Below, in pieces: positions 26,972 through 35,911 of a stretch of DNA of 64,000 nt. The position numbers and the translations under genes were made by a program. The DNA is taken from assembly GCF_002368295.1 (NCBI RefSeq), contig NZ_AP018248.1, positions 620,001 through 684,000 of the forward strand, read 5' to 3'. Position 1 is the first letter of the stretch; the number at the start of each line of letters is the position of its first letter. The DNA comes from Tolypothrix tenuis PCC 7101. Lineage in GTDB: Bacteria; Cyanobacteriota; Cyanobacteriia; Cyanobacteriales; Nostocaceae. The notes under the pieces are model-generated. The model ran no database searches. It was not told the origin of the DNA and saw only the letters and a program-made list of their open reading frames with translations.

Positions 26972-26992
26972 GATGCGTTAGCGTAACGCATC
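26972..26992. repeat. Dispersed palindrome GATGCGTTA-n3-TAACGCATC
   Basis: Perfect 9-bp arms surround GCG. A second copy with a 9-nt centre lies at 43801-43827, and a related one (GGTGCGTT/AACGCACC) at 43882-43908. Confidence 0.85.
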
Positions 26993-27098
26993 TCTACTAT
27001 ATTACGCAACATAAATAAGCTTGAAACCCTTACCAATGCCCAAGGACAAATGACAGTTCTTCCCTGTTATTTTTAATTGCATCACCCTACTTATTCAA

Positions 27099-27238
27099 GA
27101 CTTACGCAACTGGTATACTCATCTTCTGGTTTAAGAGTCAAGGGTTAAGGGTCAAAAATTAAGGTTTTTTGGACTTTTGACTTTTGACTTTTGACCCTTG
27201 ACAGCCTAAACGAAAAAAATGTGACACTTGCGTAAGTC
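27099..27238. mobile_element. MITE-like element with 11-bp terminal inverted repeats
   Basis: The 140-bp element is bounded by GACTTACGCAA (27099-27109) and its exact complement TTGCGTAAGTC (27228-27238). Inside, a further inverted pair, GTCAAGGGTTAAGGGTCAAA and TTTTGACTTTTGACCCTTGAC-type sequence, lets the whole element fold. It encodes nothing. One end is 6 bp from the stop codon of the AAA+ ATPase gene. A flanking target duplication is not evident. Confidence 0.7.
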
Positions 27239-27244
27239 CAATTA

Positions 27245-28447
27245 TTAAACAAATTTTTGATTAAATTCATAGATTAAATCTACTCTTCCCTTGCGTAACA
27301 TTGCTGGATCTAATCTTTCTGTAGTATTGCAAGTCATCAACACTACTAAACGCTGCTTCATCTGAATACCAGATTCATCAACTACGCTCTGGTACAAAGT
27401 ACCATCTAATAAACTAAGAATATGTTCAGTTTTATTGTTATATTGCGCTACTTCATAAGCGCGATTTTGGGCTAAGTTATCAGCTTCATTAATAATGATG
27501 CAAATTCTTTCTAGATAAGTGGGTGGCACAAAATTAGTAATTGCATCATGATCTAAGATAAAAATCACAAAGCCTAAAGGTACAAGAATTTCTTGGGCTA
27601 CTGCTTGTGTCCATGCAGTTTTACCTGTACCAGGTTCGCCATGTACAACCACAGCTAACTGATGTTGATTGAGAATTGCTTGTTGTACTGTGTCTGTGAA
27701 GTTTTGAATATCTGGGGGAAATGTGCGAATAGGAAATAAGCTGTTAACTTTACCTACACGGCTTTGATAACCGCTTAACATCACGGCTAAATCATAAGTC
27801 GCTTTATTAATTAAGGTAGCCATATCTCTGGCCATTAAAGTATATTGTCGCCGTCCGCGATCGTAAGGGTCAATTTGCAGCCAAATATCGTATTTAGACC
27901 AGTACGCATACACAGTATTAATTACATCTATCCGTTCCCAATTGATAAATTTCTCAACAGGAAAGTAAAAATCACGTTCTGAATAATATTGAGTAATAAT
28001 ATCCGGTCGGTCTAAGATTTTTAAGACTCGCAATACAGTAATTTCTTGCAACCGATTTAGTACATAATCAATGGGAATACTATTGCGGCTGACAAATTGC
28101 ATAATGGGAGTTTCTGTACTCAAAACTTCCTTATAGCGGTTATCTGGTGTTAGCGGCTCTGGGGTAATGAAATTCCAAAATTTTTGGAGTTCTCCCCTTG
28201 TATAATCGGAAGCGACATTTAATATATTTGCCCACCAACTGTAATCTCTTCTACCTAACGCATCAGCATAATAACTAGCTAAGTTAATAGTTTTTTGGGT
28301 TAACTCTTGGGTGTCATGAAAGAGAACCTGCCCAAAATACGCTAAATCAAAGTCACGTTGAAATGGTCGCCAACCGCTACTTAGAAGGTTTTGACGGTTG
28401 TTATTTGCGGAATTGCCATCGTTATTTCTAAAATCATCAAAAACCAT
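27245..28447 (-). CDS. AAA+ ATPase with unusual Walker B
   Basis: The 400-residue protein has an uncharacterised N-terminal part (1-250) and a C-terminal AAA+ module: Walker A GEPGTGKTA (270-278), Walker B-like ICIIINEAD (315-323) and sensor 1/arginine-finger region MTCNTTERLDPAMLRKGRVD (371-390). It resembles the classical (Bcs1/FtsH-like) AAA clade. Walker B has Asn320-Glu321 in place of Asp-Glu, which could alter Mg coordination. No protease domain or transmembrane helix is seen. No Shine-Dalgarno precedes the ATG. The substrate is unknown; the N-terminal region probably supplies specificity. Confidence 0.82.
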   Translation of the reverse strand: MVFDDFRNNDGNSANNNRQNLLSSGWRPFQRDFDLAYFGQVLFHDTQELTQKTINLASYYADALGRRDYSWWANILNVASDYTRGELQKFWNFITPEPLTPDNRYKEVLSTETPIMQFVSRNSIPIDYVLNRLQEITVLRVLKILDRPDIITQYYSERDFYFPVEKFINWERIDVINTVYAYWSKYDIWLQIDPYDRGRRQYTLMARDMATLINKATYDLAVMLSGYQSRVGKVNSLFPIRTFPPDIQNFTDTVQQAILNQHQLAVVVHGEPGTGKTAWTQAVAQEILVPLGFVIFILDHDAITNFVPPTYLERICIIINEADNLAQNRAYEVAQYNNKTEHILSLLDGTLYQSVVDESGIQMKQRLVVLMTCNTTERLDPAMLRKGRVDLIYEFNQKFV

Positions 28448-29587
28448 ATTTTTACTGATGTAGCGGTAGTAGAGTTAATTGATGTTGACGCATAAAAGGT
28501 CAAAAAGTTTTTTCTAGTATAATCTAGTACATTTAGCTGGGAAGGAAATATATCATTCCACAAAGCTATGTAATGCATGAAGTTGCAATTTTAATTTTTA
28601 TAGAAAAATTTAAGGGTTATTTAAATTTAGCGTAGCGATAGTAGTTACTGGCGATTTGCGGCTACTAATACACATTAACCACCCAATGCGTACTACCCAA
28701 AACGTAAAAATCACTATTTGAGCTAGGATGAGACAGTACAAGCCTGACAAAAATTGCTATCTAGACAGAGTATATACACTTATCTAAAGGTGGCGAAACT
28801 TTATATTCTCAAGAATCAAAAAAACTGTGGTTAATCTTTGACAGGTTTCTTTCTGTATAAATGGAAAGAAGATAGAACGGCATCTAAATTTATATAATTG
28901 AGTATCCTTTGTATTACATTGTATTACAAAAATTTCCAACCTGTCAAGTCCGGACAACCCTGCTGAGGTTGGCATGATTGTCAATAAATTTAGATCAGAC
29001 ATGACAAGAGAAATTTCATTCTTAAATCATGCCTCTTGACAGATGTTATTAGTTTCTCTTTTTACTACTGGCAAAATTCATATTGATACTAGTTGCCTAA
29101 TGTGCGCTTAAACTTTAGCTGTGATGCTGTGGGTAATCACCACTTACAATAAGTGCTTCAGAAAGCTATATTCATTTATAGGATGAGTTAGTTTTATAAC
29201 CTTTGAGAGATGAGAAAAGTCCTGAATTAGCAGGCTATGCTTTTGCGTTAATTGCTGTAATTACAGGTATTTTCCTTTGATAAATACCTGTATATTTAAC
29301 TGCCAATAATGTACCTAAAAGTGCATTATAGTTTGGTCATTAAGTTATATCTACTTTTCTGACTATTTGAAGTTTTTATGTTATAAACCTAAAAACATTC
29401 TTTAATTTTGCATATAATACAAGAGTAACTGCTATTGCTTCAGATTAAGCTTGATAAACTTCAGCGCATACACCGTGAATCAAGATTCTTAATTGCATGA
29501 TAGCGAAATGCAAGTTCATCCTTAATGGTGCAAAATTTGTGATTTCGCTATAGGTAATTAGTCTTATTTAAATATTCTGGAGAAGAA
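28448..29587. other. Long intergenic region (1.14 kb) without a confirmed gene
   Basis: Both flanking genes are transcribed outwards, so promoters are expected. It contains a 10-bp inverted repeat just upstream of the response regulator (29500-29551). A 72-codon minus-strand frame (28784-29002) and a 25-codon hydrophobic frame (29203-29280) exist but have no clear ribosome sites. Confidence 0.5.
29500..29551 (+). promoter_or_regulatory. Inverted repeat ATAGCGAAAT / ATTTCGCTAT upstream of response regulator
   Basis: Perfect 10-bp arms (29500-29509 and 29542-29551) are separated by 32 bp and end 36 bp before the ATG of the response regulator at 29588. It could be an operator pair or a leader hairpin; the sequence does not decide. 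Confidence 0.5.
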
Positions 29588-30040
29588 ATGTTAGCACATT
29601 CATTCATGAGTGATGAAAAGAAGCAAAACTCTCCGCGGCCTTTAATTTTGGCAGTAGAAGATCATGATGATAATCTCGTGTTGATGAGTTATGCACTTGA
29701 ATCACTTGGTTGTAGATTTATTTGTCAAAAAGATAGTACTAATACCGTATTAGTTGCTAAAGAGTACCAGCCAGATTTGATTCTTTTAGATATTTTATTA
29801 CCCACTATTAGCGGTATCGATGTAGTGCGTTATTTACAGCAAGATGCACTCACTTGCAACATTCCTGTAGTAGCAGTCACAGCTTTAGCCAGCAGAGAAG
29901 ATAAAGAACGTATTCTGAAGGCTGGTTTTAATGCCTACCTCAGCAAACCTTATATGATTGAGGAATTAGAAACTGTGATTCGCCGTTTACTGTGTGGGAA
30001 GATTGATTCCACATCAGGGTTTGAGTTATGTAAAGAATGA
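29588..30040 (+). CDS. Single-domain response regulator
   Basis: The 150-residue protein is one REC domain (about 18-138) of the DivK/CheY type with acidic residues in LAVEDHDD, phospho-acceptor Asp68 (LILLDIL), a Thr/Ala switch VAVTALA and Lys in LSKPY. No output domain is present, so it must pass or receive phosphate in a relay or act through protein binding. It is preceded by GGAGAAGAA. It is convergent with the hybrid kinase at 30182 and belongs to the phosphorelay island that extends to 36.7 kb. Confidence 0.95.
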   Translation: MLAHSFMSDEKKQNSPRPLILAVEDHDDNLVLMSYALESLGCRFICQKDSTNTVLVAKEYQPDLILLDILLPTISGIDVVRYLQQDALTCNIPVVAVTALASREDKERILKAGFNAYLSKPYMIEELETVIRRLLCGKIDSTSGFELCKE

Positions 30041-30181
30041 TTTTGGTAGTTATTAATTCGTAATTTGTAATTCGTAATTAAAACAAGCATGAATTTGTAC
30101 GCTAATTTATTTAGTCTAAAGCAGCTTTCAAAAGCTGTACTTTATGTAAGCGACATTTATAAATTTTGAATTTTGAATTGC

Positions 30182-31318
30182 TTATTCTTCAGTATTTTTT
30201 GGCAAGTGTACTGTAAATTTACTTCCTTGACCTATTACAGAATTAACTTCAATTTTACCGCCATGTGCTTCTACAATTCTGCTGGATAGGTGTAAGCCTA
30301 AGCCACTTCCGGAGCGTTTGTTTTTACCTTGACGAAAGCGCTCAAAAATTGTCGCTTGGTCTTCAGGTGCAATTCCATAGCCTGTATCTTCAACTTCAAT
30401 TGTGAGATAAGTTTGTTTTTGCGGCCCGTAAGGTTCTTCACTCAAGCGAATTTTTACGCCACCTGTATCTGTAAACTTGATAGCATTTCCTACTAAATTG
30501 CTCAAAACTCTTCTTAGTTCTAAGCTGTCACCCATAACTACACCAGCTTTGTCTCCTAGTGAGTCTAATTTATGAGTGTCTACTTTTAGAGTTAACTGCT
30601 TCTCCATTGCTAGGGGGTTCAGTTCGCTAACTACTTCTTGTGCTGTTTCTTTGAGGTCGCAACTTTCCCAGTTCAAGGTTTTTTTACCAGCCTCGAAGCG
30701 AGAAACTTCTAAGAGGGTATTGACCATTTGCATCAAATTTTGGTTACTGCGAATCATGACGCTGATTGCTTGTTTCATTTCAGGGGAGATTTTACAGAAA
30801 GCTTCTTCCTGAAATAAATACAGCATCCGATCGGCTGCTACTAATGGAGTTCGCAAATCATGGGTGAGGCGAGAAACAAAGTCTTCTCTCTGACGAGCCA
30901 TTTTTCTTTGTTCGTCAAGACTTTCTTTGAGCCGTAAAAGCGATCGCACTCTGGCTAGTAGTTCATCAGTATCAAATGGTTTGCGAATAAAGTCGTCAGC
31001 GCCAACGTCTAGACCTTCCACTACGCTAGATTCATGAAAGGCGGTGATCAGAAGAATGGGAATATAGATTTTCTTTAGCTCTGGGTTTCCACGGATGCGA
31101 CGTGTAACTTCATAGCCATCCATCCCTGGCATCATCACATCTAATAAAATTAAATCGAATGATGATTGTTCAACTTTTTTTAAAGCTGATAAACCATCGG
31201 ATACTAGTTCAATCTCATATCCTTCACTTTCTAAAATTGTTTGCACTAATATGAGATTATCTTGAGTATCATCAACAGCCAGAATACGAAAAACTTTAGA
31301 ATTTTCTGCAACAGACAT
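30182..31318 (-). CDS. REC-histidine kinase (receiver at N-terminus)
   Basis: The 378-residue protein has an N-terminal REC domain (about 10-130, Asp60 in LILLDVMMPG), a short coiled linker, a HisKA domain with phospho-acceptor His153 (LTHDLRTPL) and a HATPase_c domain with the N box (LSNLVGNAIKFT), G1 box (DTGYGIAP) and G2 box (GSGLGLHL). No membrane span is present, so it is cytoplasmic and its kinase is probably controlled by phosphorylation of its own receiver. It lies 32 bp downstream of a second REC-kinase gene and is probably co-transcribed with it. Confidence 0.95.
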   Translation of the reverse strand: MSVAENSKVFRILAVDDTQDNLILVQTILESEGYEIELVSDGLSALKKVEQSSFDLILLDVMMPGMDGYEVTRRIRGNPELKKIYIPILLITAFHESSVVEGLDVGADDFIRKPFDTDELLARVRSLLRLKESLDEQRKMARQREDFVSRLTHDLRTPLVAADRMLYLFQEEAFCKISPEMKQAISVMIRSNQNLMQMVNTLLEVSRFEAGKKTLNWESCDLKETAQEVVSELNPLAMEKQLTLKVDTHKLDSLGDKAGVVMGDSLELRRVLSNLVGNAIKFTDTGGVKIRLSEEPYGPQKQTYLTIEVEDTGYGIAPEDQATIFERFRQGKNKRSGSGLGLHLSSRIVEAHGGKIEVNSVIGQGSKFTVHLPKNTEE

Positions 31319-31350
31319 GATCTATCAATTTAGCTTTTTTAGGATTAATT

Positions 31351-32718
31351 TTAGAACCTGACGTTAGGAGAACCCATCGATACCCTGTGAGATTCTGAAT
31401 GATGTTTATGAGGATTCTGGCTCGATTCCGAATAACTTTGATGGGGATTCTGAGCAGAGCAAATAATATAATCATTATCATATTTTAACGCATGAGCATC
31501 AACTTTTGTAGTTGATAATGCGATTTGACGTGGCAATTCGATTCTAAACATAGAGCCAACTCCTAATAGGCTCTTGAGAATGATTTTGCCATTCATCATT
31601 TTGACTAAGGAATCGACAATTGCTAAACCCAAACCTGTACCTGGGTATTTGCGAGTAATACTTTGATCGACTTGCCGAAAAGCTTCAAAAATTAATTTAA
31701 AATCTCGAGATGCAATACCAATTCCCGTATCGCGCACAGTAATGGCAATACTATCGGTTGGGAGTTGACTTACCTCAACCCCAATATTCCCAGACTCTGT
31801 AAATTTTATGGCGTTAGACAGTAAATTAACTAATATTTGTTGGATACGACTGGAGTCATTAAATATTAAGGGATTTTCTAAATCTATTTGTACAGATAAA
31901 GATAGATTCTTAACTTCTGCTAAAGAACTAACTTCAGCGACAGTCGCATCAATTATTTTTGGCAAATCAACCCATTCTGGCTTGAGTTCAAACCTGCCAG
32001 CTTCTAACTTAGAAAAATCGAGAACTTCGTTTAATAACATCAGCAAATGTTTACCATTATTGAGGATACGTTCTACCATATCCTTTTGCTGATTTGTCAG
32101 TTGCCCAAATTTGGGACGTAGTAAGATTTGCGAAAAACCAATAATGGCATTCATGGGAGTTCGCAGTTCATGGGAAATTGTTGCCAAAAACTGCGATTTT
32201 AAGCGTGATGCCTCTAATAATCTTAAATTTTGTAGATGAATTTGTTGGCGCTGTCTTTCTAATTCTTGATTTTTTCTTAACAGTTGCTCGTTACTTTCTT
32301 TAAGTTGTTGATGAGCCAAAGCAGCTTGCATTTCCGCTCGATGAACGCGAATAGCATTCCGCAAAACTTGTGCCAAAATTTCTGCAGAGACTTTAGCTTT
32401 GGATAAATAATCTGTCGCACCAGCTTTCATCAACTCAACAGCAATTTGGTCATCTCCTTGACCTGTCAGTACTACGATAGGTACTTTAATTTCTAGAGCG
32501 CGTAATTTTTGAATCAAGGTCAAACCATCAGCATCTGGTAAGCGATAGTCAAGAAAAACGCAGTCATAAGTAGTAGTTTTGAGGGTAGAGATCGCATCAT
32601 TACATACGCCTACTTCTGACAGTTCCATTGACACACCTGCTTGTTTCAGGGCTCGTCGTACTGCCATGCGGTCTACTTCATCGTCATCTACAACCAAAAT
32701 TTTCAGCGTCTCTTCCAT
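31351..32718 (-). CDS. REC-histidine kinase with His/Ser-rich tail
   Basis: The 455-residue protein has an N-terminal REC domain (Asp57 in VFLDYRLPD), a coiled coil (about 125-165), HisKA with His183 (ISHELRTPMNAI) and HATPase_c (LLSNAIKFT, DTGIGIAS, GTGLGLAI). About 60 residues after the ATPase domain form a tail with an imperfect repeat QNPHQSYSES / QNPHKHHSES, unusual for this family. The next gene downstream (30182) follows after 32 bp, and an Rcp1-like receiver gene lies 181 bp upstream on the same strand. Confidence 0.95.
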   Translation of the reverse strand: MEETLKILVVDDDEVDRMAVRRALKQAGVSMELSEVGVCNDAISTLKTTTYDCVFLDYRLPDADGLTLIQKLRALEIKVPIVVLTGQGDDQIAVELMKAGATDYLSKAKVSAEILAQVLRNAIRVHRAEMQAALAHQQLKESNEQLLRKNQELERQRQQIHLQNLRLLEASRLKSQFLATISHELRTPMNAIIGFSQILLRPKFGQLTNQQKDMVERILNNGKHLLMLLNEVLDFSKLEAGRFELKPEWVDLPKIIDATVAEVSSLAEVKNLSLSVQIDLENPLIFNDSSRIQQILVNLLSNAIKFTESGNIGVEVSQLPTDSIAITVRDTGIGIASRDFKLIFEAFRQVDQSITRKYPGTGLGLAIVDSLVKMMNGKIILKSLLGVGSMFRIELPRQIALSTTKVDAHALKYDNDYIICSAQNPHQSYSESSQNPHKHHSESHRVSMGSPNVRF

Positions 32719-32899
32719 CGGCTTTTATTTTCGCTGTCAAATACAGGTTGATCTATAGCATTACCATTTTCAAACTATTTAACTAATCATATTAGATATT
32801 AGATTGGGTAATACTTACTTTCTATACTTCATCTTTATGGCTGTTGATTCCCAACGTACAATCAAAAATCCGGTATTTTACCCCTCAGGTATGAGCTGA

Positions 32900-33331
32900 T
32901 TAAGGCATTTCGCACAGTATCCAATACCTGTTAAGAGTTGCCATCATCTCGACAAAATTGGAGAATGTGACAGGCTTTAAGATATAGCCAGCAACATTTA
33001 AGTTATAGGCTTCTACTCGGTCTTGATCCTGATTTGATGTCGTCATTACGACCACAGGAGTTGTTTTTAACCTTGGGTCAGAACGTAATTCTTGCAGAAA
33101 TTCTATGCCGCCCATTTTGGGCATATTTAAATCTAGGAGAATCAAGCGGCGTTCTGTGGGAATTACAGGGGGTTGGTCACCATGACCGCGAAGCATATTT
33201 AATGCTTCTAGCCCATTATTGGCTAAATAAATCGGGTTAGTGATATTAACTTTCTTGAATGCCCGCTTGACATTCATGATATCAACTTCATCGTCCTCCA
33301 CTAATAGAATGTTAATTACTCTTTCTGTCAT
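32900..33331 (-). CDS. Rcp1-like response regulator
   Basis: The 143-residue single REC domain has the extended loop typical of phytochrome-partner regulators (RGHGDQPPVIPTERRLILLDLNMP), with Asp67 as phospho-acceptor and VMTTSNQ and LKPVTF motifs. Rcp1-type proteins receive phosphate from cyanobacterial phytochrome-like kinases. The nearest partner is the three-PAS kinase at 33665, whose HisKA (ASHDLKAPL) is of the phytochrome-linked type. Together they look like a cognate pair, transcribed in the same direction. Confidence 0.93.
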   Translation of the reverse strand: MTERVINILLVEDDEVDIMNVKRAFKKVNITNPIYLANNGLEALNMLRGHGDQPPVIPTERRLILLDLNMPKMGGIEFLQELRSDPRLKTTPVVVMTTSNQDQDRVEAYNLNVAGYILKPVTFSNFVEMMATLNRYWILCEMP

Positions 33332-33664
33332 CTTCTGCTTTTATATATTCTTTTTTTTCAGCAATGTGGTTAATCTCTAATGTATGAGCTTAAAATAGCT
33401 ATTACAGCAGAGCTAATATATTCCGAAATGGAGAACATAAAAAAATTTCTCCTGCTAAATTAATTCACTTCAGTGTGGTGATCATTAGCAAGCAATTAAT
33501 AAACAGGTGGTTATTAGCCCCTGAAAGCAGACGTAGCTGATAAAAAGTAAAATAAATTACTTTATCATGCTCAACCCAATTGTAAATGAGCAGGTGCCAG
33601 CCCGTCCTCAGTCATTGGTCTGAGTTGCTTACTAATAGATTATGTACCATAAGCTTGAGTACTT
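33332..33664. other. Short intergenic region in the phosphorelay island
   Basis: This 333-bp stretch lies between the three-PAS kinase and the Rcp1-like regulator, on the same strand. I see no gene or strong hairpin. Confidence 0.4.
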
Positions 33665-35623
33665 TTACTCATCAGGTTGCTTGGGCCAGGTAAAGCGAAA
33701 AATGCTCCCTTGATTGACTGCGGATTCTAAGCTAATCGTACCTCCTTCGGTTTCGACAATTTTCTTGACGATCGCCAAACCAATGCCTGTATTTTCTTTG
33801 CGATCGCGCGATTCTAAAGTTTGGAAGATCGTAAATATTTTATCGTGATACTCAGAGGAGATGCCCGGCCCATCATCTGCAATGGTGAATTCGTAGTATT
33901 TTCCTCTTTCTTGAACTGATATGTTGACCATACCATCTATTCGGGAGTGATGCTGAATGGCATTGCTAATTAAATTTGCAAATACTTGTTGTAGGGGTAG
34001 GCGTTTAGCAATCAAGGTAGGCATTTTATGGGCAATTTCGATGTGAAAAGTTGTTGGTGGTTGTAAAGAGTCAATGACTTCTTTGAGCAATACACCCACA
34101 TTTACCTGGGAAGATGGTGTTTGAATGCGTCCAATGCGGGAATATTCCAGCAAGCCGTTAATTAGTGATTCCATGCGCCGCACTCTCCCACGTAGCAAAC
34201 GCATTTGCTGTTGATTTTCTGGGGGAAGCTGTCCCTTGAGGTCTTCTTCTAACCATTCTGAAAGACTAGCAATCGCTCTTAAAGGTGCTTTCAGGTCGTG
34301 AGAAGCAACATAAGCAAATTGGTCGAGTTCTTGATTGCGCTTTTGCAAAATTGTGGTGGTTTGGGCCAGAATTTTGTTAGAGCGTGAAAGTTCTTCAGCT
34401 CGTTGTTGTAAAGCCTGTTCAATTTGTTTGTGATGGGTAATATCAATACATGAACCGATATATCCTACAAAATTACCATCTGTTGTAAATCTGGGAGTTC
34501 CTGTATCTAATATCCAGCGATATTTACCATCAAACCGTCGTAGGCGATACTCCATACTAAATGGTTGGCGATTGTCAAAGGCTGTAATATAAGTTGCTAA
34601 ACAATATTGCAGATCATCTGGATGTACTCCCTGTGACCAGCCGTTACCTAATTCTTGTTCCATTCTCCGGCCAGTAAATTCCAGCCAGCTTTGATTAAAG
34701 AAATTGCACAGTTTATCTAATCCCGACATCCAAATCATCATCGGTGCATTATTAGCCATGATTTGGAATCTTTGCTCACTTTCTTGTAATGCTTGTTCTG
34801 TTAACTGACAATGAGCAATATGATCGAAAGCCACTCCTACGCAACGATTTGGTAAGGGAAATACTCTGACATTGAAAAAACTATAGGGAGTATTTTGATT
34901 GCAGTAATCAATTTGTTTGACTTCGCCTTGACCGGAAAGAGCTACTTTGGCATAAAGTTCGATATTTGCCTGATTTAATATCAACTGGTCAGGAGAAAAT
35001 TCTGTAATTGATTTACCGATATATTCTGATAAATTTATCCCCATCAACTCACTAGCAACCGGATTAGCTGCTAATAATTGTAAGGAGTTAATATTATTGG
35101 GTTTGGCTAAATGCCAAATCTGCAAACCGAAGGGGATATTGTGAAATATATCAGCATCAAATGGCAATTGAGTGTGAGCATTTTCTGTCTTAGCTGTAAC
35201 ACTGTGTTCGCCTGTTAATAATTTGCGATCGCCTAAATCCCGACCTTTGAAAATTAACAAAATAATCCGCCCACTTTGATTTTTAATCGGGCGAATTGTA
35301 AATTCTAAAGTAGCGACTGTATTACTTGTTCCCAGAATTTCAACTCGATTTTGCACCAATTCGCCACTAGCAGCAACAGCGATCGCTTCTCGGATTTTTA
35401 CCTGATTTGCTTTGGTTAACTGCCACCAACTAGCTTCCCATAAAGGCAAACCGACCACATCATTACTAGTTAGTCCGCCAAAATCTAAAGCTGTCTGATT
35501 AATATCAATCAGAATGCCATCTGGCTCTAAGAGAGCAATAAATTCAAAACTTTGGTTAAATATTGCCCTCATTGGTCGCTCAATTTGTTCTATGCCAGCT
35601 TTAGTTTGTTGATATCTTTCCAT
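33665..35623 (-). CDS. Three-PAS histidine kinase (phytochrome-type transmitter)
   Basis: The 652-residue protein has PAS-like domains at about 15-130, 150-275 and 281-400; the third is the clearest, with the PAC-type segment EYRLRRFDGKYRWILDTG. A coiled linker (400-430), HisKA with His442 (YVASHDLKAPLRAI) and HATPase_c (NLISNAIQHH, DDGPGISSE, GIGLAIVKK) follow. There are no membrane spans, no GAF/PHY domain and no bilin-binding Cys motif visible, so light sensing by bilin is not supported. The ligand or redox signal of the PAS domains is unknown. The gene is divergent from the NarL-type regulator at 35912. Confidence 0.94.
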   Translation of the reverse strand: MERYQQTKAGIEQIERPMRAIFNQSFEFIALLEPDGILIDINQTALDFGGLTSNDVVGLPLWEASWWQLTKANQVKIREAIAVAASGELVQNRVEILGTSNTVATLEFTIRPIKNQSGRIILLIFKGRDLGDRKLLTGEHSVTAKTENAHTQLPFDADIFHNIPFGLQIWHLAKPNNINSLQLLAANPVASELMGINLSEYIGKSITEFSPDQLILNQANIELYAKVALSGQGEVKQIDYCNQNTPYSFFNVRVFPLPNRCVGVAFDHIAHCQLTEQALQESEQRFQIMANNAPMMIWMSGLDKLCNFFNQSWLEFTGRRMEQELGNGWSQGVHPDDLQYCLATYITAFDNRQPFSMEYRLRRFDGKYRWILDTGTPRFTTDGNFVGYIGSCIDITHHKQIEQALQQRAEELSRSNKILAQTTTILQKRNQELDQFAYVASHDLKAPLRAIASLSEWLEEDLKGQLPPENQQQMRLLRGRVRRMESLINGLLEYSRIGRIQTPSSQVNVGVLLKEVIDSLQPPTTFHIEIAHKMPTLIAKRLPLQQVFANLISNAIQHHSRIDGMVNISVQERGKYYEFTIADDGPGISSEYHDKIFTIFQTLESRDRKENTGIGLAIVKKIVETEGGTISLESAVNQGSIFRFTWPKQPDE

Positions 35624-35911
35624 TTTTGTTAGCTTATTTTCAAGCTCTTAATCTCACAACTATAGTCGGAAGTTTTATGAGCGATCGCTCTCTAGCTAAA
35701 AACGAAAGAATAGGGCAAGCGGCAGTTTATCTAAATATTTCATTTTTTCTTGTAAAATATCTATACATCTGCGGTCAGATATTTACATCTATCCAGTCCA
35801 AAAAACGTAAATTTCTTATTTCTATCGGTGGATGCACGCAAGTGTAATAATCATCTATCTTTGGTTTGGTAAAAGTAGATAAATAGCTTACAAAACTTAG
35901 TATTTAAGCAG

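Larger units (their letters stand above)
26731..27244. other. Repeat-rich intergenic region
   Basis: No gene is seen. It contains a TAATTCG heptamer block (26885-26919), a GATGCGTTA/TAACGCATC palindrome (26972-26992) and a MITE-like element (27099-27238). Confidence 0.6.

Noticed and set aside
28784..29002. Minus-strand 72-codon frame
   Set aside because: No ribosome binding site, no recognisable domain, and composition unlike neighbouring genes.
33665..35623. Bacteriophytochrome assignment for the three-PAS kinase
   Set aside because: The HisKA type is phytochrome-like but there is no GAF/PHY region or bilin-attachment Cys visible, so only PAS sensing is claimed.
35626..35847. Plus-strand 73-codon frame upstream of the NarL regulator
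   Set aside because: Weak start, protein unlike known families, and lies in the divergent promoter region.
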